DNA of 64,000 bases from Glaciecola sp. (GTDB taxonomy: Bacteria; Pseudomonadota; Gammaproteobacteria; Enterobacterales; Alteromonadaceae). How positions within the stretch are numbered: the first letter of the stretch is position 1; each line of letters opens with the position of its first letter. Positions 28,597-39,402 of the stretch are shown piece by piece. The notes under the pieces were generated by a model that searched no databases, had not been told where the DNA came from, and worked only from the letters and a program-made list of their open reading frames with translations. The stretch lies in contig JAAZVZ010000002.1 of assembly GCA_018623155.1 (NCBI GenBank), forward strand, positions 1-64,000. Direction: 5' to 3'. The translations under genes were made by a program, and so were the position numbers.

Positions 28597-29880
28597 ATGG
28601 CAGCAGATAAAGCCATTCTTACTATTGGTGACAAGGAAGTAGAACTTCCAATTTTACAAGGGACTGCTGGAAATGACGTCATCGACATTCGCACTTTAGG
28701 CAGTACTGGGTATTTTACATACGACCCAGGTTTCTTAGCTACAGGTTCTTGCGATTCTTCTATTACTTTTATCGACGGTGCTGAGGGTGTGTTATTACAC
28801 CGCGGTTTCCCAATTGGTGAACTTGCTGGAAAATCAGACTATTTAGAAGTTTGTTACATGCTGTTACACGGTGATGCACCGACCAGTGAACAATATGATG
28901 AATTTAAATCGACGATCACTCGTCACACTATGGTTCATGAACAAATTGGCAAATTTTTCCACGGTTTTTTAAACGATTCACATCCAATGGCAATGCTTTG
29001 TGGCACTGTTGGCGCTTTATCTTCTTTCTATCACGATGATCTCGACGTTTCATGTCCAGAGCAACGCGTACGCTCTGCACATCGTTTGATTGCAAAAATG
29101 CCTACTTTAATTGCTATGGCATATAAGTATTCGATTGGTCAGCCATTTGTATATCCTCGTAACGATCTTTCATACGCAGCCAACTTCCTTAACATGATGT
29201 TCTCTGTTCCTGCTGAAGATTATACAGTCAGCCCGGCGGTTGAACGTGCTATGGATCGCATCTTTATTTTGCACGCAGATCACGAACAAAATGCATCAAC
29301 GTCTACGGTTCGTCTTGCTGGCTCTTCAGGTGCAAACCCATATGCATGTATTGCTGCAGGTGTTGCTTCGCTTTGGGGCCCTGCTCACGGTGGTGCTAAT
29401 GAAGCGTGTTTGAATATGCTTGAAGAGATTGGTACGGTTGACCGTATCCCTGAATTCATTGCTCGTGCAAAAGACAAGTCAGACCCGTTCCGCTTAATGG
29501 GCTTCGGTCACCGTGTTTACAAAAATATCGATCCACGTGCGAAAGTTATGCGTGAATCATGCCACGAGGTTCTTGCTGAATTGCAATTAGACGACCCTTT
29601 ATTGGACGTTGCAATGGAATTAGAACGCATTGCGTTATCTGACCCATACTTTGCAGAAAAGAAATTATTCCCGAACGTTGATTTTTATTCAGGTATCGTG
29701 CTTAAAGCGATCGGTATCCCAACTAATATGTTCACGTGTATTTTTGCATTAGCACGTACTGTTGGTTGGATTTCACACTGGCATGAAATGATGAGCCAGC
29801 CTGGTCAAAAGATCGGTCGCCCTCGTCAAATGTACACAGGTGAAACTCAGCGTACTTATCAGCCGATTAAAAAAGACTAG
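28597..29880 (+). CDS. gltA: Citrate synthase, type II (hexameric, NADH-sensitive class)
   Basis: 427 residues, as in E. coli GltA. Condenses acetyl-CoA and oxaloacetate to citrate. An N-terminal beta domain (about 1-50) precedes the helical fold; the active-site histidines are in [12 protein letters not shown] and [14 protein letters not shown] and the aspartate in [10 protein letters not shown] good GAGGAG site lies eight bases upstream of the ATG. Divergent from sdhC and ended by a strong hairpin with a UUCG loop. Confidence 0.98.
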   Translation: MAADKAILTIGDKEVELPILQGTAGNDVIDIRTLGSTGYFTYDPGFLATGSCDSSITFIDGAEGVLLHRGFPIGELAGKSDYLEVCYMLLHGDAPTSEQYDEFKSTITRHTMVHEQIGKFFHGFLNDSHPMAMLCGTVGALSSFYHDDLDVSCPEQRVRSAHRLIAKMPTLIAMAYKYSIGQPFVYPRNDLSYAANFLNMMFSVPAEDYTVSPAVERAMDRIFILHADHEQNASTSTVRLAGSSGANPYACIAAGVASLWGPAHGGANEACLNMLEEIGTVDRIPEFIARAKDKSDPFRLMGFGHRVYKNIDPRAKVMRESCHEVLAELQLDDPLLDVAMELERIALSDPYFAEKKLFPNVDFYSGIVLKAIGIPTNMFTCIFALARTVGWISHWHEMMSQPGQKIGRPRQMYTGETQRTYQPIKKD

Positions 29881-29900
29881 TACGATAAAATACTATACAA

Positions 29901-29926
29901 AAGCACTCTTCGGAGTGCTTTTTTTG
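29901..29926 (+). terminator. gltA terminator with UUCG tetraloop
   Basis: AAGCACTC (29901-29908), loop TTCG, GAGTGCTT (29913-29920), then a T-run. The C(UUCG)G loop makes this an exceptionally stable hairpin. Confidence 0.92.
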
Positions 29927-29972
29927 TGACTGCTTGATAGAATTTATCCATGATTAGATATGGAATAAAAAT

Positions 29973-30437
29973 ATGTCACAAGATCTGCACCAAACCCCGT
30001 TAGACAGTGTTTATAGATTGCCCATCCAAGCGTGGTTACTGGGGCTTGCAGGTCTGATCCCTTTTGTGGTTATACCTTTGTTAATTAGCATTGAAATTAT
30101 TTCATATAGCCAGGGTGTGTTTTACTTTAAACAATATTCAGCCGTGATTTTATCTTTCTTAGGTGGTATTTTATGGCTTAACGCGTTGCTAGAAAGACAT
30201 ACGCAGCACATGCTCTACATTGCCATGTTACCAAGTATTTTGGGTTGGTTTGCAGTGTGTTTTCTGTCTCACACTATGGCCCTAACACTGCTTACATTGA
30301 GTTTTGTCAGTTTAGTTTTTTATGAACGACGGTTTTTGTTAGTACCCAAAGACTGGGTTGCAGACTACAGTAACTTAAGAATATGGCTAACCGCTATCGT
30401 TGCGGCCAGCCATTTTGTCATGACACTATTGGATTAA
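29973..30437 (+). CDS. DUF3429 family membrane protein
   Basis: 154 residues with five hydrophobic helices (about 18-42, 57-72, 78-98, 99-116, 133-152). The block YSAVILSFLGGILW and the later PSILGWFAV and LRIWLTAIV match the DUF3429 pattern. No function is known for the family. It is a stand-alone gene after the gltA terminator and converges on manC with only 22 bases between the stops. Confidence 0.75.
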   Translation: MSQDLHQTPLDSVYRLPIQAWLLGLAGLIPFVVIPLLISIEIISYSQGVFYFKQYSAVILSFLGGILWLNALLERHTQHMLYIAMLPSILGWFAVCFLSHTMALTLLTLSFVSLVFYERRFLLVPKDWVADYSNLRIWLTAIVAASHFVMTLLD

Positions 30438-30459
30438 GTGTTTATCTAAACATATCGAT

Positions 30460-31881
30460 TTAGTTCTTGCTTCTTCCATAACGATCTGACAAACGTACAA
30501 TATCGTCCTCTCCAAGATAGCTACCAGATTGAACTTCGATAAGCTCAAGTTCAATCTTACCTGGATTCTCTAAGGCATGTACTTCTCCAATCGGTATATA
30601 AGTCGATTCGTTTTCAGAGATTAATAGTGTTTCTTCGCCTAACGTGACCTTTGCCGTACCAGACACAACAATCCAATGTTCAGCTCGGTGATGATGCATT
30701 TGTACGGATAACTTTTCACCAGGTTTTACTGTAATGCGCTTGACTTGGAAGCGGTCCCCATAATCGATCGAGTCGTAACTTCCCCAGGGCCGAAAAACTT
30801 CTCTATGAAATTTGAATTCAGGACGTGAGTGTTCTTTGAGTTCATTAACAATGGTTTTAATGTCTTGGACTGCTTCTCGCTTAGCTACCAATACGGCATC
30901 CTTCGTTTCCACCACTACCATGTCTTCGCATCCAACTAAAGCCACTAAACGTCCTTCTGCATTCACATAATTATTGGTTGACTCAGTTGCCATGACATCT
31001 CCTACAAACGCATTCCCTTGTTCGTTTTTATCGGCAACTTCCCATAGTGATGACCATGCACCAACATCGGACCACCCAGCTTGTAATGGAATCATTGCCA
31101 CATTTTCAGCTTTTTCCATGACCGCATAATCAATTGAATCACTTGGTGAGGCACAAAATGCCTCCGCATCTATCCGAATAAAATCTAAATCTTCCTCAGC
31201 TCCTTCTAATGCCCTTTCACAAGCGAGAAGAATTTCAGGAGAATGCATCTTCATTGCATCTAAGTATGTCTGAGCTTTGAACATAAACATACCTGAATTC
31301 CAATAGTAATCACCACTTTGCACATAATCTTGAGCTGTAGGCATGTCTGGTTTTTCAACAAAGCGGGCAACTTGGTACCCCAATAAGGTGTCTTGATGGG
31401 TAACTGAAGTCCCACTTTTTATATATCCATAACCGGTATGAGGGGTTTCTGGCACCACACCAAACGTGACCAAATAATTTTGTTCAGCAAGTGTTTTCGC
31501 CTTATCTAACGCTTGATGAAATGCCTCAGTATCTTGAATTAAATGATCTGCTGCTAATACTAATAACATCGGGTTATGTGCATTTTGTACAGCTTGTAAA
31601 GCTGCTAGAGCTATAGCTGGTGCAGTATTGCGCCCCTCCGGTTCGAGCATAATTCCCTGGTGTTGATAATTGATTTTGCGCAACTGCTCTGCCACCAAAA
31701 ACCGATGCTCTTCATTACAAATCAACATTGGGGGAGATATACCACTTTGAGGCAAACGTTTCAGCGTGTCTTGTAACATGCTCTGTTCTGAAGTGAGCTT
31801 CAAGAATTGCTTAGGGTAAGCAACTCGGGATTTTGGCCACAGGCGGCTGCCTGAGCCACCGGCTAAGATAACTGGGATCAT
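30460..31881 (-). CDS. manC: Bifunctional mannose-1-phosphate guanylyltransferase / mannose-6-phosphate isomerase
   Basis: 473 residues, the usual length of the type II fused enzyme. The nucleotidyltransferase half begins [18 protein letters not shown] with the GTP/GDP signature and contains FVEKPD and the metal region. The C-terminal half is a cupin with [18 protein letters not shown] and the metal-binding set typical of the isomerase. It makes GDP-mannose for polysaccharides. No other polysaccharide genes are adjacent, so it appears as a single-gene unit here. Confidence 0.95.
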   Translation of the reverse strand: MIPVILAGGSGSRLWPKSRVAYPKQFLKLTSEQSMLQDTLKRLPQSGISPPMLICNEEHRFLVAEQLRKINYQHQGIMLEPEGRNTAPAIALAALQAVQNAHNPMLLVLAADHLIQDTEAFHQALDKAKTLAEQNYLVTFGVVPETPHTGYGYIKSGTSVTHQDTLLGYQVARFVEKPDMPTAQDYVQSGDYYWNSGMFMFKAQTYLDAMKMHSPEILLACERALEGAEEDLDFIRIDAEAFCASPSDSIDYAVMEKAENVAMIPLQAGWSDVGAWSSLWEVADKNEQGNAFVGDVMATESTNNYVNAEGRLVALVGCEDMVVVETKDAVLVAKREAVQDIKTIVNELKEHSRPEFKFHREVFRPWGSYDSIDYGDRFQVKRITVKPGEKLSVQMHHHRAEHWIVVSGTAKVTLGEETLLISENESTYIPIGEVHALENPGKIELELIEVQSGSYLGEDDIVRLSDRYGRSKN

Positions 31882-31960
31882 TGTTGTATTCCTTTACTCA
31901 CAAATCTAATTATGGTGTCTTCAATCAGTTGCATATTCACATCATCAAAAAAGACAATTT

Positions 31961-32782
31961 TTATGTCAGTTGACCATTTTGATAATCAGCAATCGCTTGG
32001 TGAATTTCATTCTCTGTGTTCATCACAAAAGGTCCATACTGAACAATTGGTTCTTTTATAGGCATGCCACTTACAAAAATAAACTTTGCTTTAGCCTCAG
32101 TAATCACCTCTACTGCGTCACTCAATGCTAGCACAGCACACACTCCACGATTCATTGTTTGGTTAGCAATCTTTATCGCACCTTCGTAAACATAGATAAA
32201 ACCATTATGTTCTTTGTTAGTATCGGCAAGAAATTTCTGTTTTTCAGTCAAATGTATATCCCAAAAATTAGGGTTAACTGCCGTCGTATTAACCGCCCCC
32301 TTAATATCGTTAAAAACCCCAGCTAATACTCTCACCTTGCCATGCTCTAAATGGACTTCTGGGATCTTTGAGCTGGGAATATCTTGGTAGTTGGGTTCAC
32401 TCATCTTGTCTTTTGCAGGCAAATTCACCCATAATTGGAAGCCTCGCAAAACACCTAGAGTTTGTTGTGGCATTTCTTCATGAATGATTCCACGGCCTGC
32501 ATTCATCCACTGTAGCCCACCGTCTTCAATGAGACCGGAATTCCCCACTGAATCTTTGTGTCCCATTTTACCTTGCAACATGTAGGTTACCGTTTGAAAC
32601 CCTCTGTGGGGATGAGGTGGAAAACCGGCAATATAGTCTTGTGCCAAATCAGAACCAAATTCATCAAGCATTAGAAACGGATCAAGCCGAGGTAATAAAG
32701 GCTGCCCTATCACTCTTTTGAGCTTTACTCCGGCTCCATCTTGAGTGGATGTGCCTTGTACGGTATGGGAAATTGTGGTCAT
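31961..32782 (-). CDS. Pirin family cupin protein
   Basis: 273 residues from the ATG at 32782, chosen because AGGAAT lies just upstream and because the pirin fold begins there (TISHTVQGTSTQDGAGVKLKR). The pirin N-terminal cupin block shows FPPHPHRGFQTVTYML with metal-binding histidines, then DSVGNSGLIEDGGLQWM and AGRGIIHEE. Bacterial pirins include quercetin dioxygenases and regulators of central metabolism; the role here is unknown. Divergent from tcdA with a 72-base gap. Confidence 0.9.
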   Translation of the reverse strand: MTTISHTVQGTSTQDGAGVKLKRVIGQPLLPRLDPFLMLDEFGSDLAQDYIAGFPPHPHRGFQTVTYMLQGKMGHKDSVGNSGLIEDGGLQWMNAGRGIIHEEMPQQTLGVLRGFQLWVNLPAKDKMSEPNYQDIPSSKIPEVHLEHGKVRVLAGVFNDIKGAVNTTAVNPNFWDIHLTEKQKFLADTNKEHNGFIYVYEGAIKIANQTMNRGVCAVLALSDAVEVITEAKAKFIFVSGMPIKEPIVQYGPFVMNTENEIHQAIADYQNGQLT

Positions 32783-32854
32783 ATATTCCTTTATTCCTTT
32801 TCGCTTTTTGCTTGTGATAAAATATCTAAATATTTTTAGATTATACGCAATTTT

Positions 32855-33619
32855 ATGCAAAAAGAACGCTTTGGTGGCATCGCTCGTTTGTATTCTGAAA
32901 CGAGTTTACAAAAATTTCAAAATGCACATGTGATGGTTATTGGTATAGGTGGCGTGGGTACTTGGATAGCCGAAGGGCTCGCACGCAGTGGGATTGGTGA
33001 AATGACCATAGTTGACTTAGATGATATCTGTGTTACCAATACCAATCGTCAGATACATGCTTTACAAGACACTATTGGCCTATCAAAAGTTTCGGTCATG
33101 GCAGGTCGTTTACAGGAAATCAATCCAGATATCGTCGTGCATGCAGTCGAAGATTACGTCCTTCCTGAAAACGTCCAAGCTCTCATCCCAAAGGACGGAA
33201 GATTGGTCATTGATGCATGTGATACTATACCAGCAAAAGCTGCAATTATTGGCCACTGCAAACGGAACAAAATCACCATCATAACCATCGGTGGAGCAGG
33301 TGGACAAACGGATCCGAGACAAGTAACTACTGGTGACTTAGCGAAGACTATTCAATGTCCCTTAAGCGCCAAATTGCGAAGTGAATTACGTCGCAATTAT
33401 CATTTTAGCAAAAATCCAAAGCGTCGTTTTGGTGTAGAGTGTGTCTATTCGACAGAGCAGCTTAAATACCCACAGCCAGACGGCAGTGTGTGTACAACAA
33501 AATCAATGCAAGAAGGCAGTACTCGTCTAGATTGTGCTAGTGGCTTTGGCGCAAGTGTTGCGGTCACTGCGACCTTTGGCTTTGTTGCGGTGTCGAGAAT
33601 ATTAGAAAAAATTCGTTAA
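32855..33619 (+). CDS. tcdA: tRNA threonylcarbamoyladenosine dehydratase
   Basis: 254 residues. E1/ThiF-like ATP-dependent enzyme that cyclises t6A to ct6A at position 37 of ANN-decoding tRNAs. Nucleotide motif VIGIGGVGTWIAEGLARSGIG (about 27-47), the E1 arginine finger region TNTNRQIHAL, and the C-terminal GFGASVAVTATFGFVA helix are as in E. coli TcdA (CsdL). Its stop overlaps the stop of the convergent DedA gene in TTAA. Confidence 0.93.
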   Translation: MQKERFGGIARLYSETSLQKFQNAHVMVIGIGGVGTWIAEGLARSGIGEMTIVDLDDICVTNTNRQIHALQDTIGLSKVSVMAGRLQEINPDIVVHAVEDYVLPENVQALIPKDGRLVIDACDTIPAKAAIIGHCKRNKITIITIGGAGGQTDPRQVTTGDLAKTIQCPLSAKLRSELRRNYHFSKNPKRRFGVECVYSTEQLKYPQPDGSVCTTKSMQEGSTRLDCASGFGASVAVTATFGFVAVSRILEKIR

Positions 33620-34245
33620 TTACGATGTTTATTTTTAATATCCATGAATATAGCTATGATTAACCAAATAAGTAATGCTGAAAAAATAAAATACGTATTT
33701 TCGGCTAGTTGCATGATTTCATCACTCATTATTGCAGTGCCTGCAATTAACAATAAATAGTAGGGTAAATTTAATAGGCCGGCGAGCCACACTACTCTCC
33801 AGCGTTGCCCTTTTGCACCTTGACTGACCATAAAAAAAGCCAAAGAATTGATGTGAATCATAGCTAAGAGTAAACTTTTAAGATGGATTTTTTGCGGTGC
33901 TGAGCCTTCTTGCATCTGCCTTCTTCCCAGACCAAAATTCACTATCGATGCTAAGGTTGCTGCCCCCACCATAGCCAAGGTCAAATACACAATATCCGCA
34001 ACACTGGGCGTAGCTCCTATCACTAAAACCACAGCGAAAAATTGCCCAGGAAAATAAAACCCTATAAAAACAATCGCTTCTAATAATATGATTAAAAATA
34101 TAAGAACATAAAAATATTCGCCAAGATGCCGATTAATTTCTTGCAATGAATCTAAACCTGTGGGAATAATGGAAAAGTGAGTGGCCAACTGTATAATTGT
34201 TAAGGCAAACAAGGCAGATAAGGGAAGAATAAACCCATATTTCAT
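33616..34245 (-). CDS. DedA-type (SNARE-associated/VTT) membrane protein
   Basis: 209 residues with five to six hydrophobic segments. The block LLEAIVFIGFYFPGQF (about 60-75) resembles the E..(F/P)..P(G/S) re-entrant motif of the DedA superfamily, which transports or scrambles phospholipids such as undecaprenyl phosphate. The family's later GxxxxR/F-R...P region is recognisable only weakly (GQRWRVVWLAGLLNLPYY), so this is a divergent member. Specific substrate cannot be assigned. Confidence 0.65.
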   Translation of the reverse strand: MKYGFILPLSALFALTIIQLATHFSIIPTGLDSLQEINRHLGEYFYVLIFLIILLEAIVFIGFYFPGQFFAVVLVIGATPSVADIVYLTLAMVGAATLASIVNFGLGRRQMQEGSAPQKIHLKSLLLAMIHINSLAFFMVSQGAKGQRWRVVWLAGLLNLPYYLLLIAGTAIMSDEIMQLAENTYFIFSALLIWLIIAIFMDIKNKHRN

Positions 34246-34364
34246 TTATTATGACTCATGATTATGACATCGCATCATTGTTTACGCGCAAAGCGTATTT
34301 TCAGATCGATACGCTCGGTCAACTTGCAAATGAGATATTTAAAACTCAAAACAGAGAACAATAG

Positions 34365-35276
34365 ATGACTTACCGTCCTAAAACCACTTTAGAACAATGG
34401 CGAATCTTACAAGCAGTAGTTGATCATGACGGTTATGCCAAAGCCGCTCAGGCACTTAACAAAAGCCAATCCTCACTGAATCATGCAGTAGCCAAACTGC
34501 AGGCTGTTTTAGGTGTGCAATTGCTAGAAATTCGTGGCCGTAAAGCGTATTTAACAGAAGCAGGCGAAGTTATGTTACGTCGCTCCCGTTATTTGACTGA
34601 GAGTGTTGAGTCACTCGAAAATCTTGCAGACAATATTAATCAGGCCTGGGAGCCTGAAATTACCCTTGCGGTGGACTTGGCATTTGACAGAAATGTGCTC
34701 TATCCTGCATTGAAGAAGTTTATCCCAGAATCACGAGGCTCTAGACTAAAGATAATCGATACCGTTTTAACTGGAACAATTGATGCTATTACTCAGCATT
34801 CGGCCGACCTAGTCATCGCTCATCACATACCGGTTGGATACCTCGGGGAACCCCTAGCAGATATTCCCTTTGTTGCAGTCTGCCATCCTCAACATCCGAT
34901 TGCTCAAATGCCTAGCCCAATTGACACAGAGGCATTGATACAACATTGTCAAATTGTGATAAAAGATACATCTAACAAACCACAAGAACAAACTGGCTGG
35001 TTGCGTTCCGAGAACCGTTGGACCGTGTCACAGTTTGATACGGCCATTGATTTGTTATTACAACAGATTGGTTTTTGTTGGTTACCGCATCATAAAGTAT
35101 CCCATCACATTGATGATGGACAGCTATTGGTACTCAATATCAATGGTTCGACGCACAAACGTCTTACCTCGTATCTCATTACCCCACAACCTGACAATAT
35201 CGGACCCGGTACTCGCTTATTATCTGAACTGATATTGGCACAAAAGCTCGTCACGACTCCAACACCTGCGGGGTAA
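34365..35276 (+). CDS. LysR family transcriptional regulator
   Basis: 303 residues. N-terminal winged helix (about 8-66) with GYAKAAQALNKSQSSLNHAVAKLQ, followed by the linker helix and a periplasmic-binding-like effector domain (about 95-295). Effector unknown. It is divergent from the DedA gene (119-base gap), the classical arrangement for LysR control, and converges with the sterol desaturase gene. The effector domain does not reveal a ligand. Confidence 0.9.
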   Translation: MTYRPKTTLEQWRILQAVVDHDGYAKAAQALNKSQSSLNHAVAKLQAVLGVQLLEIRGRKAYLTEAGEVMLRRSRYLTESVESLENLADNINQAWEPEITLAVDLAFDRNVLYPALKKFIPESRGSRLKIIDTVLTGTIDAITQHSADLVIAHHIPVGYLGEPLADIPFVAVCHPQHPIAQMPSPIDTEALIQHCQIVIKDTSNKPQEQTGWLRSENRWTVSQFDTAIDLLLQQIGFCWLPHHKVSHHIDDGQLLVLNINGSTHKRLTSYLITPQPDNIGPGTRLLSELILAQKLVTTPTPAG

Positions 35277-35292
35277 ATCGCATTGTTCAAAT

Positions 35293-36156
35293 TTACAAAG
35301 AATCTGATGAATGAATCTGATTATTTGATTGAACAGGTTGAGTATCCGCTACCGGTTTTACTCGCGGAGTTTTGTACAATGGCCAAGCCAGTTGCTCTTT
35401 CCAATCCGCTTTACGCATACCCTCAACTCCATAGCTACTAGGGTATTGACGAGTGATCTTTGCGGTACCGAACAATATATCCCAAAAGAAAAACATATTG
35501 CCGTAGTTGCCTTTGTAATTCGTTGCAGGATCGTCTTTGCGCAGGCCATGATGAGCACTGTGCGTAGAGGGGGTAGATATCACTCTCTCCACCACCCACA
35601 TAATCGGGTTAAGTGCTGGTATTTTATAGAGTGCTTGATCCCATTTCCATTCAGAATGAGCACCCATAATGATGGTTAGTTTTACGACTAAATAATAGGC
35701 ATAAATCCACCCTAAGCCCATGTAGATTAAAACACCTGAGAACCAAATGGATGGCATCATGGCATAATAGAAAATGTTATTTCGATACACTATGCGCACA
35801 CTCATGTATTTCGCGTTATGGTGTGCTCTGTGTAGATTATACAGTGGAATAAAAGTATGACTGGCTCGATGCCACCAATATTGCATCATATCATCGAAGA
35901 TGAACAAAAGCGCAAGCTGGAAAAATACTGAGGTTCCCACAAGAATCCCAGCCATGTCAGGAGCGACTAGACTTGCCAATGCACCAGCACTGAACAACAC
36001 AAGCGGCTGAGTAAAGGCAAACAATAAAATCGTGCTAAAAAATTCAACTTTGCCATCATCCGACACTTCCGATTCCTTGCGAAATAACCGCCCTTTAAAG
36101 GCTTCCATGAGAGCAAAACCAATAAACACACACAATATTGCAACTTGATAAGACAT
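35293..36156 (-). CDS. Sterol desaturase / fatty acid hydroxylase family membrane protein
   Basis: 287 residues. Four or so transmembrane segments and the di-iron histidine boxes HRASH, HRAHH and HSAHH of the fatty acid hydroxylase superfamily, with an extra histidine in MGAHSEWKWD. Catalyses oxygen-dependent hydroxylation or desaturation of a membrane lipid; substrate unknown. A strong GGGGGAAG ribosome site lies before the ATG. It is divergent from a Crp/Fnr-type regulator (79-base gap), which may control it. Confidence 0.9.
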   Translation of the reverse strand: MSYQVAILCVFIGFALMEAFKGRLFRKESEVSDDGKVEFFSTILLFAFTQPLVLFSAGALASLVAPDMAGILVGTSVFFQLALLFIFDDMMQYWWHRASHTFIPLYNLHRAHHNAKYMSVRIVYRNNIFYYAMMPSIWFSGVLIYMGLGWIYAYYLVVKLTIIMGAHSEWKWDQALYKIPALNPIMWVVERVISTPSTHSAHHGLRKDDPATNYKGNYGNMFFFWDILFGTAKITRQYPSSYGVEGMRKADWKEQLAWPLYKTPRVKPVADTQPVQSNNQIHSSDSL

Positions 36157-36235
36157 ATACTTCCCCCTACTGTTGATAACATTTTAGAGTTCGGTATCAT
36201 GAGAGAAAATATACTTATATAGTTTTATTAAAAAA

Positions 36236-36913
36236 ATGTTTTCTTCTAATGATAATATCACTATGTCCCATACCCTACTGGAGAAGTGTATGCGATATGG
36301 CAAAATCATTAACTATCCACTAGGTAGTCAAATACATGATCGTGGTGATAAAAAACCGGGAATATCTATTGTCGTATCTGGAGAAGTAGAAGTTGGCAAC
36401 TACGATATCGAAGGTCGATATTATCTCACTGCTATTTTAGGTGTCGGTGAGGTGTTTGGTGAGTTTACGGTTCTAGCCGGCCTACCTCGCACTCACAATG
36501 CGGTAGCATTAGATAATTGTCAAATATTACAAATTGGCGCAACACAGACGCATAAACTGCTTAGTGAGATACCGGATGTGCAATCTTTTCTGTTACGCTC
36601 TCTCGCAATACGATTACACAAAGTGTTAGAACGTCTAGATGATGTCATTCGGTTACCCACCCATGTTCAATTGGCAAAATATCTATATCAAATACATTGT
36701 CAAACTAAGCAAAATAAAATCGCGTTAAGACAGCAGGACTTGGCGAAAAGATTAGGGGTCACTGTGCTTTCTATCCATAAAGCCATCAAAAAACTGAGCG
36801 CGTTAAATTTAATTCACACCTCGTATGGCGCGGTGCTTATTCCGGACATTGAATACTACGCACAATGGCTCAATGAACAATCCGGCATATTACCTCTTTC
36901 TCACGAGCAATGA
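36236..36913 (+). CDS. Crp/Fnr family transcriptional regulator
   Basis: 225 residues. N-terminal cyclic-nucleotide-binding-type beta roll (about 20-120, with VVSGEVEVGNYD and GEVFGEF), the dimer helix (LLRSLAIRLHKVLERLDDV) and a C-terminal winged helix (about 160-200, RQQDLAKRLGVTVLSIHKAIKKL). No Fe-S cysteine set like Fnr is seen and the cAMP arginine/serine pair of Crp is not clear, so the effector is unknown. An internal ATG at 36290 has a better ribosome site (GGAG, six-base spacing) and would give 207 residues; the longer form is kept because the cap helix is family-like. Divergent from the desaturase gene. Confidence 0.85.
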   Translation: MFSSNDNITMSHTLLEKCMRYGKIINYPLGSQIHDRGDKKPGISIVVSGEVEVGNYDIEGRYYLTAILGVGEVFGEFTVLAGLPRTHNAVALDNCQILQIGATQTHKLLSEIPDVQSFLLRSLAIRLHKVLERLDDVIRLPTHVQLAKYLYQIHCQTKQNKIALRQQDLAKRLGVTVLSIHKAIKKLSALNLIHTSYGAVLIPDIEYYAQWLNEQSGILPLSHEQ

Positions 36914-36983
36914 CAAAAAGCATTTCTTCCAATCCCGTCGCAGGAAAAGTATAATTTGCTGGTTTTTATTACCGTGACACATT

Positions 36984-38414
36984 ATGACTGTTAACACTTA
37001 TCGCCCAAATCCGACAACGACCCTAGATACACCTAAAAAAACCATCGAACAGCAAAGTGGCATTATTAAGACCAAACAGGTCATACCTAATGGTCATCGC
37101 ATTGGTTTTGTCAGTCTCGGTTGCCCCAAAAATTTGGTCGATTCAGAACGAATTTTAACTCAGTTACGCACCGAAGGTTATGATGTCGTTAGTTCCTATG
37201 ACGATGCTGAGCTCGTTATCGTGAATACGTGTGGCTTTATCGACTCTGCTGTACAAGAGTCACTTGATACCATCGGTGAAGCATTAGCCGAAAATGGTAA
37301 AGTCATCGTCACAGGTTGCTTAGGTATCAAAGAAGATGAAATCCGTGAGGTGCATCCAAACGTATTATCAATCACAGGTCCTCATGCGTATGAAAGTGTG
37401 GTTGAACAAGTCCACGAACATCTCCCGAAACCTGAACACAATCCCTATATGCATCTTGTGCCAGATCACGGAATTAAATTGACACCGCGTCACTATGCAT
37501 ATTTAAAAATATCAGAGGGCTGCAATCACAAATGTACATTTTGTATCATTCCGTCAATGCGTGGTCTATTAGATTCAAGACCCATTGGTTCCATCATTGC
37601 AGAAGCAAAACGCTTGCAAGCGAGTGGCGTGAAGGAACTTCTGGTCATTTCTCAAGATACCAGCGCATATGGTGTGGATGTCAAACACAAAATGGACTTT
37701 GCTGACGGCACCCCATTGCGTACAGACCTGAATACTTTGTGTAATGAATTAGGTAAATTGGGGATGTGGGTGCGCTTGCACTATGTATACCCTTACCCAC
37801 ATGTAGATAACTTGATCCCACTTATGGTGGAAGGCAAAATCCTTCCGTATCTAGATATTCCATTTCAACACGCGAATAAACGTATTCTTCGCCTAATGAA
37901 GCGACCAGGTTCATCTGAACGTGTTATCGAACGCATCAAGCAATGGCGCGAAATCTGCCCCGAATTAATCATTCGCTCTACATTTATCGTAGGTTTCCCT
38001 GGCGAAACTGAAGAGGAATTTGCAGAGTTACTTGATTTTCTAGAAGAAGCTCAACTTGATCGTGTTGGTTGTTTTAAATACTCGCCTGTCGAGGGCGCAA
38101 GAGCCAATGATTTACCCGACCACATTCCTGAAGACGTAAAAGAAGAACGCCTACAAAGATTTATGGCCGTGCAAAGTAGAATCAGCGCTCAACGTTTACA
38201 ACAACGTATCGGTCAAGAATATTTGATTGTCATTGACGAAATAGGCCCTGAAGGAGCGATTGCTAGATGTTTTGCCGACGCGCCAGAAGTAGACGGAGTT
38301 GTGCATTTGAATAATGTTTACGACGTCGAGCCGGGACAACAACTCTGGGCCGAAGTCATCCACGCCGATGCACACGATATTTGGGCGATTCCTGTCGCAG
38401 AAGACGAGGCTTAA
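36984..38414 (+). CDS. rimO: Ribosomal protein S12 methylthiotransferase
   Basis: 476 residues, about 35 longer than E. coli RimO owing to an N-terminal extension. Radical SAM enzyme that adds a methylthio group to an aspartate of ribosomal protein S12. N-terminal UPF0004 cluster cysteines C47, C83 and C112, the radical SAM triad C180, C184, C187 in CNHKCTFC, and a C-terminal TRAM domain are visible. The stop overlaps that of convergent kdsB in TTAA. Confidence 0.96.
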   Translation: MTVNTYRPNPTTTLDTPKKTIEQQSGIIKTKQVIPNGHRIGFVSLGCPKNLVDSERILTQLRTEGYDVVSSYDDAELVIVNTCGFIDSAVQESLDTIGEALAENGKVIVTGCLGIKEDEIREVHPNVLSITGPHAYESVVEQVHEHLPKPEHNPYMHLVPDHGIKLTPRHYAYLKISEGCNHKCTFCIIPSMRGLLDSRPIGSIIAEAKRLQASGVKELLVISQDTSAYGVDVKHKMDFADGTPLRTDLNTLCNELGKLGMWVRLHYVYPYPHVDNLIPLMVEGKILPYLDIPFQHANKRILRLMKRPGSSERVIERIKQWREICPELIIRSTFIVGFPGETEEEFAELLDFLEEAQLDRVGCFKYSPVEGARANDLPDHIPEDVKEERLQRFMAVQSRISAQRLQQRIGQEYLIVIDEIGPEGAIARCFADAPEVDGVVHLNNVYDVEPGQQLWAEVIHADAHDIWAIPVAEDEA

Positions 38415-39181
38415 CTCGTCAATTTCGTGAGGTCTTCTGGCGTATCAATGCCAGGAGGCGGCGTTTCTAATGCTTGAGCCACGTGAATCTGTTCACCGTG
38501 ATACAAAACACGGAGTTGCTCAAGCGACTCCAGTTGTTCTAAGGGACTTGCGGGCATATCAACATAGCGCTGAATAAATTCAGCGCGATACGCATAAATA
38601 CCAATATGGCGCAGATAGCCAAACGAAGAAAAATCCACCTTCGCTTCGCTTGCTGTAAGTGTTTCTTGCTCCCCAAGCATGCCGTCACGTACAAACGGCA
38701 ACGCTGAACGAGAAAAATATAGTGCTTTACCCGATGAATCAGTGACCACTTTTACAATATTAGGATTATAAAACTCATTTATGTGATTGATTCTACAAGC
38801 TAATGTCGCCATGCTAACACTGGGATTATCTGCTAAGTTTTGCGCAACTTGCCTAACAACACTTACAGGAATGTGCGGCTCATCACCTTGAATATTAACA
38901 ATGATGGTTTGCGGATCACATTGAAGTTTTTGCACGACTTCGGCGAGACGCTCAGTGCCTGATTGATGGTCATTTCTCGTCATCACCACTTGACCACCAA
39001 AACCCTCCACACAGTCAGCAATCCGTTGATCATCTGTCGCTACGATAACCGCTTCAGCTTGAGCCGCTTGCGCCCGCTCAACGACATGTTGAATCATAGG
39101 TTTACCAGAAATATCAACTAATGGTTTCCCTGGGAAGCGAGTCGAACCATAGCGAGCTGGGATTATCACTTGAAATTTCAT
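38411..39181 (-). CDS. kdsB: CMP-KDO synthetase (3-deoxy-manno-octulosonate cytidylyltransferase)
   Basis: 256 residues. Activates KDO with CTP for LPS inner-core assembly. N-terminal nucleotide-binding block [15 protein letters not shown] (8-22), then QGDEPHIP (conserved QGDEP) and C-terminal GIDTPEDL. Last gene of an msbA-lpxK-ycaR-kdsB operon in which each gene overlaps the next by four bases (ATGA). Confidence 0.97.
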   Translation of the reverse strand: MKFQVIIPARYGSTRFPGKPLVDISGKPMIQHVVERAQAAQAEAVIVATDDQRIADCVEGFGGQVVMTRNDHQSGTERLAEVVQKLQCDPQTIIVNIQGDEPHIPVSVVRQVAQNLADNPSVSMATLACRINHINEFYNPNIVKVVTDSSGKALYFSRSALPFVRDGMLGEQETLTASEAKVDFSSFGYLRHIGIYAYRAEFIQRYVDMPASPLEQLESLEQLRVLYHGEQIHVAQALETPPPGIDTPEDLTKLTS

Positions 39182-39402
39182 AGTTTGGGTACCTTTTTCA
39201 ATTCGTCTAACGTCAGTGGACGTGTTTTATTACTTAATAACATGGGAGTGCCATTGTGTATTGAGTAAGCCACCTTATCAAAACGACATACTAGTTCTTG
39301 TTTCAATTCAGCATTATCCGTTTGCGTCGAATATAAAACGAGTTTTCCCTTACATATCGGGCACGCGAGCACGCTAAGTAGATTGCATTCAAATTTTTTC
39401 AT
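39178..39402 (-). CDS. ycaR: Trm112/YcaR family small protein
   Basis: 74 residues. Trm112-like zinc-ribbon fold: [14 protein letters not shown] contains a CPxC pair and the later [19 protein letters not shown] matches the family, although only part of the usual metal-binding cysteine set is retained. Role in bacteria is not established. It sits between lpxK and kdsB as in E. coli, overlapping both by four bases. Confidence 0.9.
   Translation of the reverse strand: MKKFECNLLSVLACPICKGKLVLYSTQTDNAELKQELVCRFDKVAYSIHNGTPMLLSNKTRPLTLDELKKVPKL

Noticed and set aside
30439-30452. TGTTTA/TAAACA inverted repeat between the DUF3429 gene and manC as a terminator
   Set aside because: The loop would be only two bases and there is no G/C-rich stem or T-run.
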